DNA of 64,000 nt from NCBI RefSeq assembly GCF_004011805.1, contig NZ_ML137197.1:310001-374000 (forward strand). The letters are read 5' to 3'. The notes below the pieces were generated by a model. That model was not told the DNA's origin and searched no databases. It worked only from the letters and a program-made list of their open reading frames with translations. The position numbers were made by a program, and so were the translations under genes. The stretch comes from Piscinibacter defluvii. Its GTDB lineage: Bacteria; Pseudomonadota; Gammaproteobacteria; Burkholderiales; Burkholderiaceae_C. Position 1 is the stretch's first letter, and every line of letters begins with the position of its first letter. This document shows positions 27,327 to 38,364 of this stretch, one piece after another.

Positions 27327-28091
27327 GTGATCGCCTGGCTGCGCAGCCCGCTCGACACCCTGCCCGACACGCGCCGCGCGCTGCCGGCCGGATCCGACGC
27401 GCCGGGCCTGCTGGCCGCCGGCGGTGAGCTGACCCCGCAGCGCCTGGCCGAGGCCTACGCGAAGGGCGTGTTCCCCTGGTACAGCGAGGGCCAGCCGGTG
27501 CTGTGGTGGTCGCCGGACCCGCGCATGGTGCTGCTGACCGACGAGTTCCGCCTGAAGCGCTCTCTGCGCAAGACGATCGCGAAGTTCATCCGCACGCCCG
27601 GCTGCGAGGTCCGCATCGACCACGACTTCCGGCGCGTCATCCAGGCCTGCGCGCACACCCCGCGCGAGGGCCAGGACGGCACCTGGATCGTGCCGGCGAT
27701 GGTCGAGGCCTACCTGCGCTGGCACCGGCTCGGTGCGGTGCACAGCGTCGAGACCTGGATCGACGGCGAACTCGCCGGCGGGCTGTACGGCGTCAGCCTC
27801 GGCCGCATGTTCTTCGGCGAATCGATGTTCTCGCACCGCACCGACGCCTCCAAGATCGCGCTGGCCGCGCTGGTGTGCTTCTGCCGGGAGCACGGCATCG
27901 GCATGATCGACTGCCAGCAGCGCACCGGGCACCTGGCCTCGCTGGGCGGGCGCGAGCTGCCGCGCCCCGAGTTCGAGCGCCGCCTGTCCCATGCCCTGGG
28001 GGCCGGTGAGGTGACCCCTTGGACCTATCATGTGTCCCTCTGGCGGCACCTGGGGCTCGGCCCCGCCGCCGCGCAGGACCCCGGCCCGTGA
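27327..28091 (+). CDS. aat: leucyl/phenylalanyl-tRNA--protein transferase
   Basis: A 254-residue enzyme that adds Leu or Phe to N-terminal Lys or Arg of proteins, marking them for ClpAP through the N-end rule. Recognisable segments are [60 protein letters not shown] and [18 protein letters not shown]. The GTG at 27327 is chosen; the frame runs open for about 2.8 kb upstream but that portion is antisense to bchD, bchI and bfr. The stop overlaps the bpt start (GTGA). Confidence 0.94.
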   Translation: MIAWLRSPLDTLPDTRRALPAGSDAPGLLAAGGELTPQRLAEAYAKGVFPWYSEGQPVLWWSPDPRMVLLTDEFRLKRSLRKTIAKFIRTPGCEVRIDHDFRRVIQACAHTPREGQDGTWIVPAMVEAYLRWHRLGAVHSVETWIDGELAGGLYGVSLGRMFFGESMFSHRTDASKIALAALVCFCREHGIGMIDCQQRTGHLASLGGRELPRPEFERRLSHALGAGEVTPWTYHVSLWRHLGLGPAAAQDPGP

Positions 28092-28837
28092 CGCACCCGA
28101 AAGAGCTTCCGCTCGCCTCGCTCCAGTTCTACGCGACTGCGCCCTACCCGTGCAGCTACATGGCCGGGCGCATGGCCCGCTCGCAGGTGGCCACGCCCAG
28201 CCACCTGATCCACGCAGACGCCTATTCGGGGCTGGTGGCCAACGGCTTCCGGCGCAGCGGCATGTTCACCTACCGGCCCTATTGCGACGGCTGCCGCGCC
28301 TGCGTGCCGCTGCGCGTGCCGGTGGCCGGCTTCGAACCCACGCGCAGCCAGCGCCGCGCCTGGAAGCAGCATGCCGGGCTGCAGGCCCGCGTGCTGCGCC
28401 TGTGCTTCGTGCCGGAGCACTACCAGCTCTACCTGCGCTACCAGGCCGGCCGCCACAGCGGCGGCGGCATGGACCACGACTCGATCGACCAGTACACCCA
28501 GTTCCTGCTGCAGAGCCGGGTCAACTCGCGCCTGGTCGAGTTCCGCGAGCCCTCGGCCCAGGGCCCCGGCGCGCTGAAGATGGTCTCGATCCTGGACATC
28601 CTCAACGACGGGCTGTCGGCCGTCTACACCTTCTTCGAGCCGGAGCCGCGCACCAGCTACGGCACCTACAACATCCTGTGGCAGATCGAACAGACCCGGG
28701 CGCTGCGGCTGCCGCATGTCTACCTCGGCTACTGGATCGCCGGCAGCGACAAGATGGCCTACAAGGCGCAGTTCGGCCCGCACGAGCTGCTGCTGGACGG
28801 TCGCTGGCAGCGCCCGGACGACGCGCCCCTCCCCTGA
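28088..28837 (+). CDS. bpt: aspartate/glutamate leucyltransferase (ATE-like)
   Basis: A 249-residue bacterial ATE-family aminoacyl-tRNA-protein transferase. It adds Leu to N-terminal Asp or Glu, complementing Aat in the N-degron pathway. The Cys-rich N-terminus includes [15 protein letters not shown] and [19 protein letters not shown]; the C-terminal half has DYNILW-like [25 protein letters not shown]. It is coupled to aat by a GTGA overlap, the usual aat-bpt arrangement in proteobacteria. Confidence 0.93.
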   Translation: MTHPKELPLASLQFYATAPYPCSYMAGRMARSQVATPSHLIHADAYSGLVANGFRRSGMFTYRPYCDGCRACVPLRVPVAGFEPTRSQRRAWKQHAGLQARVLRLCFVPEHYQLYLRYQAGRHSGGGMDHDSIDQYTQFLLQSRVNSRLVEFREPSAQGPGALKMVSILDILNDGLSAVYTFFEPEPRTSYGTYNILWQIEQTRALRLPHVYLGYWIAGSDKMAYKAQFGPHELLLDGRWQRPDDAPLP

Positions 28838-28932
28838 GCGCGGGGGACCCCGGGCCGGCCATAACGCCGGCATAACGCGGGCGTGGGTACAACCTTCCTC
28901 AAGCGGCGCGAGGCGCCGGAGGAGGGATCCGA

Positions 28933-31900
28933 ATGAGCAACTTCGTCTTCAGCGCGCTGGCCGACGGCACGCACCTGAACTTCGACCCGGACGCCGACGT
29001 CCTCCAGTTCGACGCGCCGTCGATCAGCGCCGGCGAGGTGCGCCTGGCAGCCTCGGGCAGCAACCTGTCGCTGACCGCCGCCGGCAAGACCGTCTGGCTG
29101 GACGGCCTGAGCTGGGGCCAGCTCAACTTCGAGAACGTCAGCTTCGCCGACGGCAGCGTGCTGCTGTTCGGCGACGGCACCGGCGACGCCTTCCACGACG
29201 CCTACGGCCAGTACTACACGCTGACCGACTCGACCGTCGGCAACCAGGTCTGGGGCCTGGGCGGCGCCGACCTGGTGACCACCGGCAGCGGCACCGACTG
29301 GATCGTCGGCAACGTCGCGCTGGCGCCGATCAACCATGTCTCGCGCGACGGCAGCGCCGGCGCGCCGACCGGCAGCTCGCATGCGTCGGTCAGCGCCGAC
29401 GGGCGCTACGTCGCCTTCGACGGCAACTGGAGCAACTTCGGCAACACCGCCAGCGGCCCGGTCGTCAAGGACATGGTGACCGGCGATTTCAGCGACGAGC
29501 ACCGCAGCGCCACCGGCGTGGCGGGCAACAGCGGCGCCGCCGCGACGGTGATCTCGGCCGACGGCAACGTGGTCGCCTTCCTGGCCGCCTCGTCCAACCT
29601 GGTGCCCGGGCCTTCCAGCGGCGCGCTGTACGACATCTACGTGTCCGATCCGCACGGTAGCGAGATCGTGCGCGCTTCCACCGGCACCGGCGGCACACTG
29701 GCCACGGACGGCCGTTCGCTGAACCCGGACCTCTCCGGCACCGGCCGCTACGTGGTGTTCGAGAGCACGACCTCCAGCTTCGCCGCCGGCGGCTCGACGA
29801 CGTACACCGACATCTTCCTGAAGGATCTGGCCACCGACACCACCACGCGCATCTCCACCAGCCTGACCGGCACCGACGGCAACGGCGAGAGCATCGACGC
29901 CCATGTCTCGGCCGACGGCGACTACGTGGTGTTCCAGAGCGAGGCCAGCAACCTGACCAGCGGGGACAACAACGGCCGCAGCGACATCTTCCTGTGGAGT
30001 GCCGAGACCGGCCAGCTGACGAACCTGACCAGGGGCCTGGTACCCGTCTCCAACCCGAACAACGGCAACTTCAATGCCGACGTGGCCTTCAACGGCGACG
30101 ACAACGCGGTCGTCGTGTTCGAGACGGGGCGCAACCTGGTCGGCGAGGACACCTCCAACGGCACCGACATCTACGCGCTGTACTTCAAGACCGGCGACCT
30201 GCAGCTCGTTTCCTCGAAGGAGGACGGCAGCGGCGTGAGCCTCTCGAGCGAAGACGCGTCGATCTCCGACGACGGCCGCTGGGTGGTCTTCACGAGCTAC
30301 TCCGACGACCTCGTAGCCGGCGACAGCAACGGCACGCGCGACATCTTCGTCAAGGACCTGTACACCGGCCGGATCGCGCTGGTGTCCAGCTCGGCCGCCG
30401 GCGTGGCCGGCAACGGGCCGAGCACAGACGCGCAGGTTTCGTCGGGCGGCGACTGGATCGTGTTCGAGAGCAGCGCGACCAACCTCGCCTCGACGGACGG
30501 CAACGGCGGCTTCACGGACGTGTTCCGCGTCGCCAACCCGCTGCTGGTGGACACCTTGCAAGGCGGCGCCGGCAACGACACCTACGTGATCAGCCGCAAC
30601 GACCTGATCCTCGAAGCCGCCGGCGGCGGCACCGACACCGTGCAGTCGTCGATCAACTACACGCTCGGTGCCAACCTCGAGAACCTGACGCTGACCGGCA
30701 CCGCCAACCTCGCCGGCACCGGCAACGCGCTGGCCAACGTGATCACCGGCAACGCGGGCAGCAACCGCCTGAACGGCGGCAGCGGCGTCGACACCGTCTC
30801 GTACGCCAATGCCACAGCGGCGGTGACGGTGAACCTCTCGCTCACCACCGCGCAGGCCACCGGCTTCGGCAACGACACGCTGCTCAACTTCGAGAACGTG
30901 ATCGGCTCGCGCTACAACGACCGGCTGACCGGCAACACGCTGGCCAACCGGCTCGACGGCGGGCTCGGCAACGACACGCTGACCGGCGGCGCGGGCAACG
31001 ACACCTATGTCGTGAATGCGGCGGGCGACATCATCGTCGAGGGCGTGGGTGCCGGCACCGACAGCGTGATCAGCAGCATCACCTGGACACTCCAGCCCAC
31101 GCTCGAGAACCTGACGCTGACCGGCAGCGCGGCCATCAACGGCAACGGCAACAGCGCCGCCAACGTGCTGACCGGCAACGCCGGCAACAACTCGATGAAC
31201 GCCGGCGCCGGCAACGACAGCGTCAGCGGCGGCGCCGGCAACGACAGCCTGACCGGCGGATCGGGCGACGACCGGCTCGACGGCGGCACCGGCAACGACA
31301 CGCTGGTCGGCGGCGACGGCAGCGACACCTATGTCGTCGACAGCGCCGCCGACATCACCTCCGAGACCGGCACGACCGCGGGCAACGTCGACAGCGTGAT
31401 CTCGTCGGTCAACTGGACGCTGCAGGGCACGCTCGAGAACCTGACGCTCACCGGCAGCACCGCCGTGCGCGCCAACGGCAACAACGCGGTCAACCTGCTG
31501 ATCGGCAACGCGGCCAACAACACCATGGATGCCGGCGCCGGCAACGACACGGTGCGCGGCGGTGGCGGCAACGACACGCTGACCGGCGGGCTGGGCAGCG
31601 ACCTGCTGACCGGCGGCAGCGGCAGCGACACGTTCCGCTTCAACGGCACGACCGGCAGCGACACGATCACCGACTTCACCAGCGGCACCGACAAGCTGCA
31701 GTTCGGCCAGACCGCGCTGAAGGTCGGCGACGGCGATCTGCTGGTCGAAGGCAGCGCGGTGCGCGCCGGGCCGGGCGGCTTCTCGGCCAGCGCCGAGCTG
31801 GTGATCTTCACCGCCAACGCGGCCTCGTTGACCACCGCCGGCGCGGCCGCGGCGATCGGCTCGGCCAGCTCGGCCTACGCGGCCGATCGCACGGCGCTGT

Positions 31901-32049
31901 TCGTGGTCGACAACGGCACGGATTCCGGGGTGTTCCTGTTCCACTCGGCGGACGGCAACGCGGCCGTCTCGGCCAGCGAGCTGACGCTGCTGGCGACGCT
32001 CAGCGGCAGCGCCAGCACGTTGCTCGGCGACTACGTCTTCTCGGCCTGA
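28933..32049 (+). CDS. large RTX calcium-binding protein with PD40-like beta-propeller repeats
   Basis: A 1038-residue acidic protein without a classical signal peptide, preceded by a strong GGAGGAGGG site. Residues about 140-535 contain at least six blade-like repeats of the form SADGxYVxFxSxxxNL, as in TolB/PD40 propellers. Residues about 545-915 hold several blocks of Ca-binding nonapeptides ([18 protein letters not shown]) alternating with a [21 protein letters not shown] module. The C-terminus has the RTX secretion pattern with [11 protein letters not shown]. It is probably exported by a type I system, though no ABC/MFP genes adjoin it, and its role may be adhesion or surface-layer formation. 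The 3' end overlaps the convergent oxidoreductase by 19 bases. Confidence 0.88.
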   Translation: MSNFVFSALADGTHLNFDPDADVLQFDAPSISAGEVRLAASGSNLSLTAAGKTVWLDGLSWGQLNFENVSFADGSVLLFGDGTGDAFHDAYGQYYTLTDSTVGNQVWGLGGADLVTTGSGTDWIVGNVALAPINHVSRDGSAGAPTGSSHASVSADGRYVAFDGNWSNFGNTASGPVVKDMVTGDFSDEHRSATGVAGNSGAAATVISADGNVVAFLAASSNLVPGPSSGALYDIYVSDPHGSEIVRASTGTGGTLATDGRSLNPDLSGTGRYVVFESTTSSFAAGGSTTYTDIFLKDLATDTTTRISTSLTGTDGNGESIDAHVSADGDYVVFQSEASNLTSGDNNGRSDIFLWSAETGQLTNLTRGLVPVSNPNNGNFNADVAFNGDDNAVVVFETGRNLVGEDTSNGTDIYALYFKTGDLQLVSSKEDGSGVSLSSEDASISDDGRWVVFTSYSDDLVAGDSNGTRDIFVKDLYTGRIALVSSSAAGVAGNGPSTDAQVSSGGDWIVFESSATNLASTDGNGGFTDVFRVANPLLVDTLQGGAGNDTYVISRNDLILEAAGGGTDTVQSSINYTLGANLENLTLTGTANLAGTGNALANVITGNAGSNRLNGGSGVDTVSYANATAAVTVNLSLTTAQATGFGNDTLLNFENVIGSRYNDRLTGNTLANRLDGGLGNDTLTGGAGNDTYVVNAAGDIIVEGVGAGTDSVISSITWTLQPTLENLTLTGSAAINGNGNSAANVLTGNAGNNSMNAGAGNDSVSGGAGNDSLTGGSGDDRLDGGTGNDTLVGGDGSDTYVVDSAADITSETGTTAGNVDSVISSVNWTLQGTLENLTLTGSTAVRANGNNAVNLLIGNAANNTMDAGAGNDTVRGGGGNDTLTGGLGSDLLTGGSGSDTFRFNGTTGSDTITDFTSGTDKLQFGQTALKVGDGDLLVEGSAVRAGPGGFSASAELVIFTANAASLTTAGAAAAIGSASSAYAADRTALFVVDNGTDSGVFLFHSADGNAAVSASELTLLATLSGSASTLLGDYVFSA

Positions 32050-33161
32050 ATGCCGAGCCGGTGCAACACCTCGTCGGCGATCGCCAGGCTGGCGGTGAGC
32101 CCGGGCGACTCGATGCCGAACAGGTTCATCAGCCCGGCGATGCCGTGTTCGTCCGGGCCCTGCAGCACGAAGTCCGCGGCCGGGGCCTCGGGCCCGCCGA
32201 GCTTGGGTCGCACGCCGCTGTAGGCCGGCTGCAGCGCGCCGTCGGGCAGCGCCGGCCAGTAGCGCCGGATCTCGGCGTAGAACGCCTCGCCGCGCGCCGG
32301 GTCGACGCGGTAGTCGATCGCGTCCGGGTCGCCCGCCGGCAGCCATTGCACGTCCGGTCCGAAGCGCGCCTGGCCGGCGAGATCGAGCGTCAGGTGCACG
32401 CCCAGGCCGGCGGCCTCGGGCACCGGGTAGATCAGGCGCGAGAACGGCGCGCGCCCGGCGAGCGCGAAGTAGTTGCCCTTGGCGTGCCGGCCCTGCGGGC
32501 AGTGCGCCGGAGCGAGCCCGTGCGTTGCAGCCGCCAGCCCCGGCGCCCACAGGCCGGCGGCATTGACGACGACGCGCGCACCGAGCTCCATCGGGGCCTC
32601 GCCGCCGACGGACACCACGTGCAGGCCGGGCCCGGCACGCAGGCCCAGCACCGGCGAACACAGGGCCAGCGCGCCGCCCGCGGCCTCGAGATCGCCCTGC
32701 AGCGCGAGCATCAGGCCGTGGCTGTCGACGATGCCAGTCTCGGGCGATTCGAGCGCGGCCACGCACTGCAGCGCCGGCTCGAGCGCACGCACCTCATCGG
32801 CCGCGAGTTCGCGCAGCGGCACGCCGTTGGCGGCCGCTGCACGGCGTGTCGCCTCGAGCCTGGGGCGCTGCGCTTCCGAGGTGGCGACGATCAGCTTGCC
32901 GCAGCGCCGCACCGCCACGCCATGCCCGGCGCAGAACGCGTACAGCTGCTGGCGCCCCTGCACGCACAGCCGCGCCTTCAGCGAGCCGGCGGGGTAGTAG
33001 ATGCCGGCGTGCACCACCTCGCTGTTGCGCGAGCTGGTGCCGGTGCCGATCGCGTTGGCGCGCTCGAGCACGACGGTCTCGAGCCCGGCCCGCGCCAGCG
33101 CACGGCCGGTCGCCAGGCCGACGACACCGGCGCCGATCACGACCGCATCGACCTGGTCCAT
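32031..33161 (-). CDS. FAD-dependent oxidoreductase, L-2-hydroxyglutarate dehydrogenase-like
   Basis: A 376-residue DAO-family flavoprotein. [22 protein letters not shown] is the FAD-binding site. [27 protein letters not shown] and the C-terminal [11 protein letters not shown] and [18 protein letters not shown] are as in LhgO-type enzymes, which oxidise L-2-hydroxyglutarate and pass electrons to quinones. The start is the ATG at 33161; a longer frame would run through a terminator and the tRNA gene. A related 2-hydroxyacid or amino-acid oxidase function cannot be excluded. Confidence 0.85.
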   Translation of the reverse strand: MDQVDAVVIGAGVVGLATGRALARAGLETVVLERANAIGTGTSSRNSEVVHAGIYYPAGSLKARLCVQGRQQLYAFCAGHGVAVRRCGKLIVATSEAQRPRLEATRRAAAANGVPLRELAADEVRALEPALQCVAALESPETGIVDSHGLMLALQGDLEAAGGALALCSPVLGLRAGPGLHVVSVGGEAPMELGARVVVNAAGLWAPGLAAATHGLAPAHCPQGRHAKGNYFALAGRAPFSRLIYPVPEAAGLGVHLTLDLAGQARFGPDVQWLPAGDPDAIDYRVDPARGEAFYAEIRRYWPALPDGALQPAYSGVRPKLGGPEAPAADFVLQGPDEHGIAGLMNLFGIESPGLTASLAIADEVLHRLGIQAEKT

Positions 33162-33175
33162 GGCTTCGACCTGCG

Positions 33176-33204
33176 CAAGAAAAACGGCCGGGGGAACCGG
33201 CCGT
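33176..33204 (-). terminator. rho-independent terminator after tRNA-Val
   Basis: On the minus strand ACGGCCGG, loop TTCCC, CCGGCCGT is followed by TTTTTCTT: an 8-bp stem with a T-run, 16 bases downstream of the tRNA 3' end. It is a canonical intrinsic terminator. Confidence 0.85.
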
Positions 33205-33220
33205 GTCTCGGGAGAATGTC

Positions 33221-33295
33221 TGGTGGGCGGCGAGGGTTTCGAACCCCCGACCCCCGCAGTGTGAATGCGATGCTCTACCCCTGAGCTAGCCGCCC
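33221..33295 (-). tRNA. tRNA-Val(CAC)
   Basis: On the minus strand the sequence folds as a complete cloverleaf: acceptor GGGCGGC pairs with GCCGCCC, D-arm AGCTCAGGGGTAGAGC, anticodon stem-loop TCGCA-TTCACAC-TGCGG with anticodon CAC, T-arm GGTTCGAAACC-like, discriminator A and an encoded CCA. It is 75 bases long and reads GUG codons, which are frequent in this GC-rich genome. It is followed by an intrinsic terminator. Confidence 0.96.
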
Positions 33296-33309
33296 AGACA
33301 AGCCCCGTA

Positions 33310-34035
33310 TTATGCCACATCCTCGCTAGTGCTCGGCGCCGGGCGGGGCCAGAGCGTCTTGCCGCCGCTGGCCTTGTCGAGCTCGCCCAGCAACGCGGCA
33401 TGTGCCGCCGATTCGGCCTCGTCGGCCTCGATCACCGGCAGCACGAGGCGCTCGAAATCGACTGTCGCGATCGTCACCTCGGTCGCCTCGGACTGCACCT
33501 CGTCGATGACCAGCGAGTCCTGCCCGCGTGTGAGGCGGATGTAGACCTCCGCCAGCAGCCCGGCGTCGAGCAGCGCGCCGTGCAGGGTGCGGTTGGAGTT
33601 GTCCACCTCCAGCCGCTTGCACAGCGCGTCCAGCGAGTTCGACTTGCCGGGGAACATCTCGCGCGCCATCAGCAGCGTGTCGGTCACCTCGGCCACATGC
33701 TCGGCCAGCGGCGGCCTGCCCAGGCGCGCCAGTTCGGCGTCGAGGAAGCCGACGTCGAAGGCCGCGTTGTGGATCACCAGTTCCGCCCCCGCGACGAACT
33801 CGAGGAACTCGTCGGCGATCGCCGCGAACAGCGGCTTGTCGGCCAGGAACTCGTCGGTCAACCCGTGCACCTTGACCGCGTCCTCGTGGCTCTTGCGCTG
33901 CGGATTGATGTAGTGATGCAGCGTGCGGCCCGAGAGGCGCCGGTTCAGCATCTCGATGCAGCCAATCTCGATGATGCGGTCGCCCGCCTCGGCCGACAGG
34001 CCGGTGGTCTCGGTGTCGAGGAAGATCTGGCGCAT
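33310..34035 (-). CDS. dnaQ: DNA polymerase III epsilon subunit (3'-5' proofreading exonuclease)
   Basis: A 241-residue DEDDh exonuclease. Exo I is [21 protein letters not shown], Exo II is [18 protein letters not shown], Exo III is [19 protein letters not shown], giving the catalytic D-E, D and H-D. The C-terminal 60 residues are acidic and variable and include the part that binds the alpha subunit. It lies three bases after lgt and 15 bases upstream of tRNA-Val. Confidence 0.95.
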   Translation of the reverse strand: MRQIFLDTETTGLSAEAGDRIIEIGCIEMLNRRLSGRTLHHYINPQRKSHEDAVKVHGLTDEFLADKPLFAAIADEFLEFVAGAELVIHNAAFDVGFLDAELARLGRPPLAEHVAEVTDTLLMAREMFPGKSNSLDALCKRLEVDNSNRTLHGALLDAGLLAEVYIRLTRGQDSLVIDEVQSEATEVTIATVDFERLVLPVIEADEAESAAHAALLGELDKASGGKTLWPRPAPSTSEDVA

Positions 34036-34038
34036 GGC

Positions 34039-34842
34039 TCAGCCTTTTGGCACGAGCCGGGCCCCGCGCACCCACAACGCGATGCCCAGCAGCACCATCG
34101 GCACGCACAGCCACTGGCCCATGCTCAGGCCGAGCGCGAGCAGGCCGAGGAAGGCGTCCGGCTCGCGAAAGAACTCGGCAATGAAGCGGAACGCGCCGTA
34201 GCCGATCAGGAACAGGCCCGAGACCTGGCCGAGGCCGCGCTCGCGGCGCGAATACAGCCACAGGATGACGAACAGCGCCAGGCCCTCGAGCGCGAACTGG
34301 TACAGCGGCGAGGGATGGCGCGCGAAGCTCTGGCCCGACTGCGGGAACACCATGGCCCAGGGCAGCGAGGCCGGTGCCTCGCGCCCCCACAGCTCGCCGT
34401 TGATGAAGTTGCCGATGCGCCCCGAGGCCAGGCCGGTGGGCACGCAGGGCGCGATCAGGTCCGTCACCTGCAGCCAGGGCCGGCCGCGCAGCTTCGCGAA
34501 CAGCAGCATCGCCGCGATCACGCCGAGCAGCCCGCCGTGGAAGGCCATGCCGCCCTTCCACACCGCGAGGATCTCCAGCGGGTGCGCGGCGTAGTAGCCC
34601 GGCTTGTAGAACAGCACGTAGCCCAGCCGCCCGCCGATCACCACGCCGAGTACGCCGAAGAAGAGCAGGTCTTCCACGTCGCGGCGCGTCCAGCCGGCGG
34701 CGGCGTACCAGGGCTGCTTCACGCGCAGGTTGGCCAGCCACAGAAACAGCCCGAAGGCCACGAGGTAAGTGATGCCGTACCAGTGCACGGCCACCGGGCC
34801 GAACTGGAGCGCGATCGGGTCGAACTGGGGATGCACGAGCAT
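34039..34842 (-). CDS. lgt: prolipoprotein diacylglyceryl transferase
   Basis: A 267-residue inner-membrane enzyme with about seven helices. It moves diacylglycerol from phosphatidylglycerol to the lipobox Cys of prelipoproteins, including the PufC predicted here. [11 protein letters not shown] near the N-terminus and the signature [18 protein letters not shown] with the essential Arg/Asn are present, as is [13 protein letters not shown]. The length is normal. It is probably co-transcribed with dnaQ. Confidence 0.96.
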   Translation of the reverse strand: MLVHPQFDPIALQFGPVAVHWYGITYLVAFGLFLWLANLRVKQPWYAAAGWTRRDVEDLLFFGVLGVVIGGRLGYVLFYKPGYYAAHPLEILAVWKGGMAFHGGLLGVIAAMLLFAKLRGRPWLQVTDLIAPCVPTGLASGRIGNFINGELWGREAPASLPWAMVFPQSGQSFARHPSPLYQFALEGLALFVILWLYSRRERGLGQVSGLFLIGYGAFRFIAEFFREPDAFLGLLALGLSMGQWLCVPMVLLGIALWVRGARLVPKG

Positions 34843-34860
34843 GGGCGCGAACGATAGCAG

Positions 34861-35751
34861 CTAGCGATGGGCCTTCACGTGCGCGACGAAGCGCTCGACC
34901 GCCGGCGGCGCGTCGGCGCGCCAGACCAGGCTGGTCTCGCAGCTCGGTGCCGCCTCGGCCAGCGCCACGGGCAGGCTGCGGTAGGCGATGCCGGGCCGCT
35001 GCAGCAGCGTCATCGAACGCGGCACCAGCGCGATGCCCAGCCCGGCCGACACCAGGTTGACGATGGTCTGCATCTGGATCGCCTCCTGCGCGATGGCCGG
35101 CGCCGCGCGGTGGTGGTGGTAGAAGGCCAGCACCGCGTCGTACAGCGAGGGGGCGATGCCGCGCGGGAAGATCACCAGCGGCTGGCGCAGCAGCTCCGCG
35201 GGGCGCCAGCGGCGCGGGGCGGCATCGGGCAGCGCCAGCACCATCGGCTCGACGCCGAGCGACAGCCGCGCCAGCGCCGGCGCATGGCCAGGGGCGTGCA
35301 GCACGAAGCCGGCGTCGAGCTCGGCGCGGGCGAAGGCCTCGAGCTGCACGTCACCGGTGGCCTCGCGCAGCTCGACCGTCACGCCCGGCCAGGCTTCGCG
35401 AAAGCCGCGCAGCCAGCCCGGCAGCGGCCCGTAGCCCACGGTCGAGACGAAGCCCAGGCGCAGCCGCCCCTGCTCGCCGCGCGCCGCGCCGCGCGCCAGC
35501 GCCGGCAGCGCGGCGGCCCGCTCGAGCAGCGCGCGCGCCGGCTCGAGCAGCGCCTCGCCGGCGGGCGTCAGCGCCACGCTGCGGCGCGTGCGCGCGAACA
35601 AGGGCGTGCCGAGGCGGCGCTCGAGCTGCTGGATCGCCAGCGTGAGCGGCGGCTGCGTCATGTGCAGGCGCTCGGCGGCGCGGCCGAAGTGCAGCGTCTC
35701 GGCCAGCACGGCGAACTGCCGCCAGGCGCGCAGGTCGATCTCGACATTCAT
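34861..35751 (-). CDS. LysR-family transcriptional regulator
   Basis: A 296-residue LTTR. The N-terminal winged HTH spans residues 1-60 ([36 protein letters not shown]), followed by an effector-binding domain with [14 protein letters not shown]. It is divergent from ilvD across 91 bases that contain an ATATC-N12-GATAT inverted repeat, a plausible LysR box, so it may regulate ilvD or only itself. The effector is unknown; the domain resembles regulators of aromatic or carboxylate metabolism. Confidence 0.9.
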   Translation of the reverse strand: MNVEIDLRAWRQFAVLAETLHFGRAAERLHMTQPPLTLAIQQLERRLGTPLFARTRRSVALTPAGEALLEPARALLERAAALPALARGAARGEQGRLRLGFVSTVGYGPLPGWLRGFREAWPGVTVELREATGDVQLEAFARAELDAGFVLHAPGHAPALARLSLGVEPMVLALPDAAPRRWRPAELLRQPLVIFPRGIAPSLYDAVLAFYHHHRAAPAIAQEAIQMQTIVNLVSAGLGIALVPRSMTLLQRPGIAYRSLPVALAEAAPSCETSLVWRADAPPAVERFVAHVKAHR

Positions 35752-35760
35752 TTGCTCAGC

Positions 35761-35782
35761 ATATCAAACGGCGATCGGATAT
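35761..35782. promoter_or_regulatory. candidate LysR-type operator between the regulator and ilvD
   Basis: ATATC and GATAT are inverted with 12 bases between them, in an AT-rich patch just upstream of the LysR start and 61 bases before ilvD. LTTRs bind such dyads with a T-N11-A core. Confidence 0.4.
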
Positions 35783-35842
35783 CTATTGGACGAGGACCTG
35801 TCGCGCGGCGGATACTCGGGCCCCGCCGCGCAGGAGACCCGC

Positions 35843-37528
35843 ATGACCGACAAGATCAACCGCCGTTCCGCCAACATCACCGAGGGCGTGGCCCGGGCAC
35901 CGAACCGCTCGATGTACTACGCGCTCGGCTACCAGGAAGGCGACTTCAAGAAGCCGATGATCGGCGTGGCCAACGGCCACTCGACCATCACGCCGTGCAA
36001 CTCCGGCCTGCAGCGCCTGGCCGACGCGGCCGTGATCGGCCTGAAGGAGGCCGGTGCCAACCCGCAGATCTTCGGCACGCCGACCATCAGCGACGGCATG
36101 GCGATGGGCACCGAGGGCATGAAGTACTCGCTGGTGTCACGCGAGGTGATCGCCGACTGCGTCGAGACCTGCGTCGGCGGCCAGTGGATGGACGGCGTGA
36201 TGGTGATCGGCGGCTGCGACAAGAACATGCCCGGCGGCATGATGGGCATGCTGCGCGCCAACGTGCCCTCGCTCTACATCTACGGCGGCACCATCCTGCC
36301 GGGCCGCTACAAGGGCCAGGACCTGAACATCGTCAGCGTGTTCGAGGCCGTGGGCCAGTACTCGGCCGGCAAGATGAGTGAGGAGGACTTCTGCCAGATC
36401 GAGCGCCACGCCATCCCCGGCAGCGGCTCGTGCGGCGGCATGTACACCGCCAACACGATGAGCTCGGCCTTCGAGGCACTCGGGCTGTCGCTGCCCTACG
36501 CGTCGACGATGGCCAACGTCGAGGGCGAGATCGTCTCGATGGTCGAGCGCGCCGCGAAGGTGCTGGTGGACGCTGTCCGGGCCGACCTGAAGCCCCGCGA
36601 CATCGTCACGCGCAAGTCGATCGAGAACGCGGTGGCGGTGATCATGGCCACCGGCGGCTCCACCAACGCCGTGCTGCACTTCCTGGCCATCGCGCATGCC
36701 GCCGGCGTCGAGTGGAGCATCGACGACTTCGAGCGCGTGCGCCAGCGCACCCCGGTGCTGTGCGACCTCAAGCCGAGCGGCCAGTACCTGGCGGTGGACC
36801 TGCACCGCGCCGGCGGCATCCCGGCCGTGATGAAGGAGTTGCTGAAGGCCGGGCTGCTGCACGGCGACTGCATCACCATCACCGGCAGGACCGTGGCCGA
36901 GAACCTGGCCGACGTGCCGCCGCTCTCGGCGGAGCAGAAGGTGATCCGCCCGGTCTCGAATCCGATCTACGCACACGGCCACCTGGCGATCCTGAAGGGC
37001 AACCTGTCGCCCGAGGGCTGCGTGGCCAAGATCACCGGCCTGAAGAACCCGGTGATCACCGGCCCGGCCCGGGTGTTCGACGACGAGCAGTCCGCGCTGG
37101 CCGCGATCATGGCCAACAAGATCAAGCCCGGCGACGTGATGGTGCTGCGCTACCTCGGCCCCAAGGGCGGCCCGGGCATGCCGGAGATGCTGGCCCCCAC
37201 CGGCGCGCTGATCGGCCAGGGCCTGGGCGAGTCGGTCGGCCTGATCACCGACGGCCGCTTCTCCGGCGGCACCTGGGGCATGGTGGTCGGCCATGTCGCG
37301 CCGGAGGCCTACGAGGGCGGGCTGATCGCGCTGGTGCACGAAGGCGACTCGATCACGATCGACGCGCACCGGCTGCTGCTGCAGCTCGACGTGGACGAGG
37401 CCGAGATCGCGCGCCGCCGTGCGGCCTGGAAGCGCCCGGCGCCGCGCTACACCCGCGGGGTGCTGGCCAAGTTCGCCATGAACGCGTCGAGCGCCAGTTC
37501 CGGCGCGGTGCTGGACAAGTTCGAGTGA
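35843..37528 (+). CDS. ilvD: dihydroxy-acid dehydratase
   Basis: A 561-residue Fe-S dehydratase in isoleucine and valine synthesis, converting 2,3-dihydroxy-3-methyl acids to 2-keto acids. Cluster Cys are seen in [18 protein letters not shown] (family signature) and [16 protein letters not shown]. The second signature appears as [21 protein letters not shown]. The length fits the shorter, probably [2Fe-2S] group. The ATG at 35843 has AGGAG eight bases upstream; the longer frame runs antisense into the LysR gene. Confidence 0.96.
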   Translation: MTDKINRRSANITEGVARAPNRSMYYALGYQEGDFKKPMIGVANGHSTITPCNSGLQRLADAAVIGLKEAGANPQIFGTPTISDGMAMGTEGMKYSLVSREVIADCVETCVGGQWMDGVMVIGGCDKNMPGGMMGMLRANVPSLYIYGGTILPGRYKGQDLNIVSVFEAVGQYSAGKMSEEDFCQIERHAIPGSGSCGGMYTANTMSSAFEALGLSLPYASTMANVEGEIVSMVERAAKVLVDAVRADLKPRDIVTRKSIENAVAVIMATGGSTNAVLHFLAIAHAAGVEWSIDDFERVRQRTPVLCDLKPSGQYLAVDLHRAGGIPAVMKELLKAGLLHGDCITITGRTVAENLADVPPLSAEQKVIRPVSNPIYAHGHLAILKGNLSPEGCVAKITGLKNPVITGPARVFDDEQSALAAIMANKIKPGDVMVLRYLGPKGGPGMPEMLAPTGALIGQGLGESVGLITDGRFSGGTWGMVVGHVAPEAYEGGLIALVHEGDSITIDAHRLLLQLDVDEAEIARRRAAWKRPAPRYTRGVLAKFAMNASSASSGAVLDKFE

Positions 37529-37541
37529 CCGGGCCGGACGC

Positions 37542-37826
37542 TCAGGAGCCCGAGGCCTTCTGCTTCTTGCGCCGGGCCCGGGCGTCCATCCCCAGCGCCT
37601 CGAGGTTGCGCTCGCGGCGGGCCTGGCGCTTGGCGTCCATCTTCTCCATCTCGCGGCGCTTGTTGTAGCCGGTGCTGTCCGCCCAGGCCCACCACACCGC
37701 GGCCAGGCCGAAGGGCACGCAGAACTTCCACAGGTCGCCGGTCAGCGTCCAGGTCCAGTCGGCCATAGGGCCGATGCCGGCGAAGTGCAACAGGATGATG
37801 AAAACACCGAGCAGGACGAGGTACAC
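37542..37826 (-). CDS. small Trp-rich membrane protein
   Basis: A 94-residue protein with two hydrophobic segments (YLVLLGVFIILLHFAGI and CVPFGLAAVWWAW), the motif PMADWTWTL, and a basic C-terminal tail (KRREMEKMDAKRQARRERN). It matches a Burkholderiales family of small Trp-rich proteins of unknown function (TIGR04438 as I recall). The GTG at 37826 has GGGAG eight bases upstream; an earlier in-frame ATG at 37877 has no such site. Confidence 0.75.
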   Translation of the reverse strand: MYLVLLGVFIILLHFAGIGPMADWTWTLTGDLWKFCVPFGLAAVWWAWADSTGYNKRREMEKMDAKRQARRERNLEALGMDARARRKKQKASGS

Positions 37827-37979
37827 GGCCAGAACTCCCAGGGGTGCTCGGGAAAACCGGCACCTGCCGGCCGTCAACCGCCACCCCTACAATCCGTTGA
37901 TGGCACTGTAGCCGACACCTCGGCTGGGCGGGTGGTCAAACATCCGCAGTATTTCCCGCTGATCCCTGAAAGGAAAACG

Positions 37980-38291
37980 ATGAAGTTGCTTCCCGCCCTG
38001 ATCGTCACGCTCGGCGCTGCCGCCGCCACCGCCCCGGCGCTGGCCAACGAGGCGCTGGCCAAGGCCAAGAACTGCCTGGCCTGCCACGCCGCCGACAAGA
38101 AGGTCGTCGGCCCGTCCTACAAGGAGGTCGCTGCCAAGTACGCCGGCCAGAAGGACGCCGTCGACAAGCTGTCCGAGAAGGTCATGAAGGGCGGTGTCGG
38201 GGCCTGGGGCCAGGTGCCGATGCCGGCCAACCCGCAGGTCAATGCCGCCGAGGCCAAGCAGCTGGTGCAGTGGATCCTGTCCATCAAGTGA
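37980..38291 (+). CDS. small class I cytochrome c (c551/c8-type)
   Basis: A 103-residue periplasmic monoheme cytochrome. A signal peptide (KLLPALIVTLGAAAATAPALA) ends before NEALAKAK; the heme site is NCLACHAAD, and the axial Met is in VPMPANPQVNAAEAKQLVQWILSIK. In Rubrivivax-type bacteria a cytochrome of this class (c8) carries electrons from the bc1 complex to the reaction-centre PufC subunit, so this is a candidate donor; a role toward an oxidase is also possible. AAGGA precedes the ATG and a strong terminator follows. Confidence 0.9.
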   Translation: MKLLPALIVTLGAAAATAPALANEALAKAKNCLACHAADKKVVGPSYKEVAAKYAGQKDAVDKLSEKVMKGGVGAWGQVPMPANPQVNAAEAKQLVQWILSIK

Positions 38292-38310
38292 GCCGTCCGG
38301 CGCTCGCGAC

Positions 38311-38336
38311 AAAGGCCCCGCACGCGGGGCCTTTTT
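38311..38336 (+). terminator. rho-independent terminator after the cytochrome c gene
   Basis: AAAGGCCCCGC, loop ACG-like, GCGGGGCCTTTTT: a GC stem of at least eight pairs followed by a T-run, 20 bases after the stop. Confidence 0.88.
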
Positions 38337-38364
38337 CGTGCCGGTCCGACACGGGCGGCCGGGC

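Noticed and set aside
24528..28091. A 1187-codon open frame covering aat
   Set aside because: Only its last 255 codons are aat; the rest is antisense to bchD, bchI and bfr, with Arg/Pro/Ala-rich composition typical of GC-rich shadow frames.
30560..31640. Regular short repeats resembling an array
   Set aside because: These are in-frame RTX nonapeptide codons within a coding sequence, with no spacers of constant length and no cas genes, so this is not a CRISPR array.
28759..32766. A 1335-codon minus-strand ORF opposite the RTX gene
   Set aside because: It is complementary to the repeat-rich RTX gene and to the oxidoreductase gene in another frame; the low-complexity Val/Ala/Gly product has no family look.
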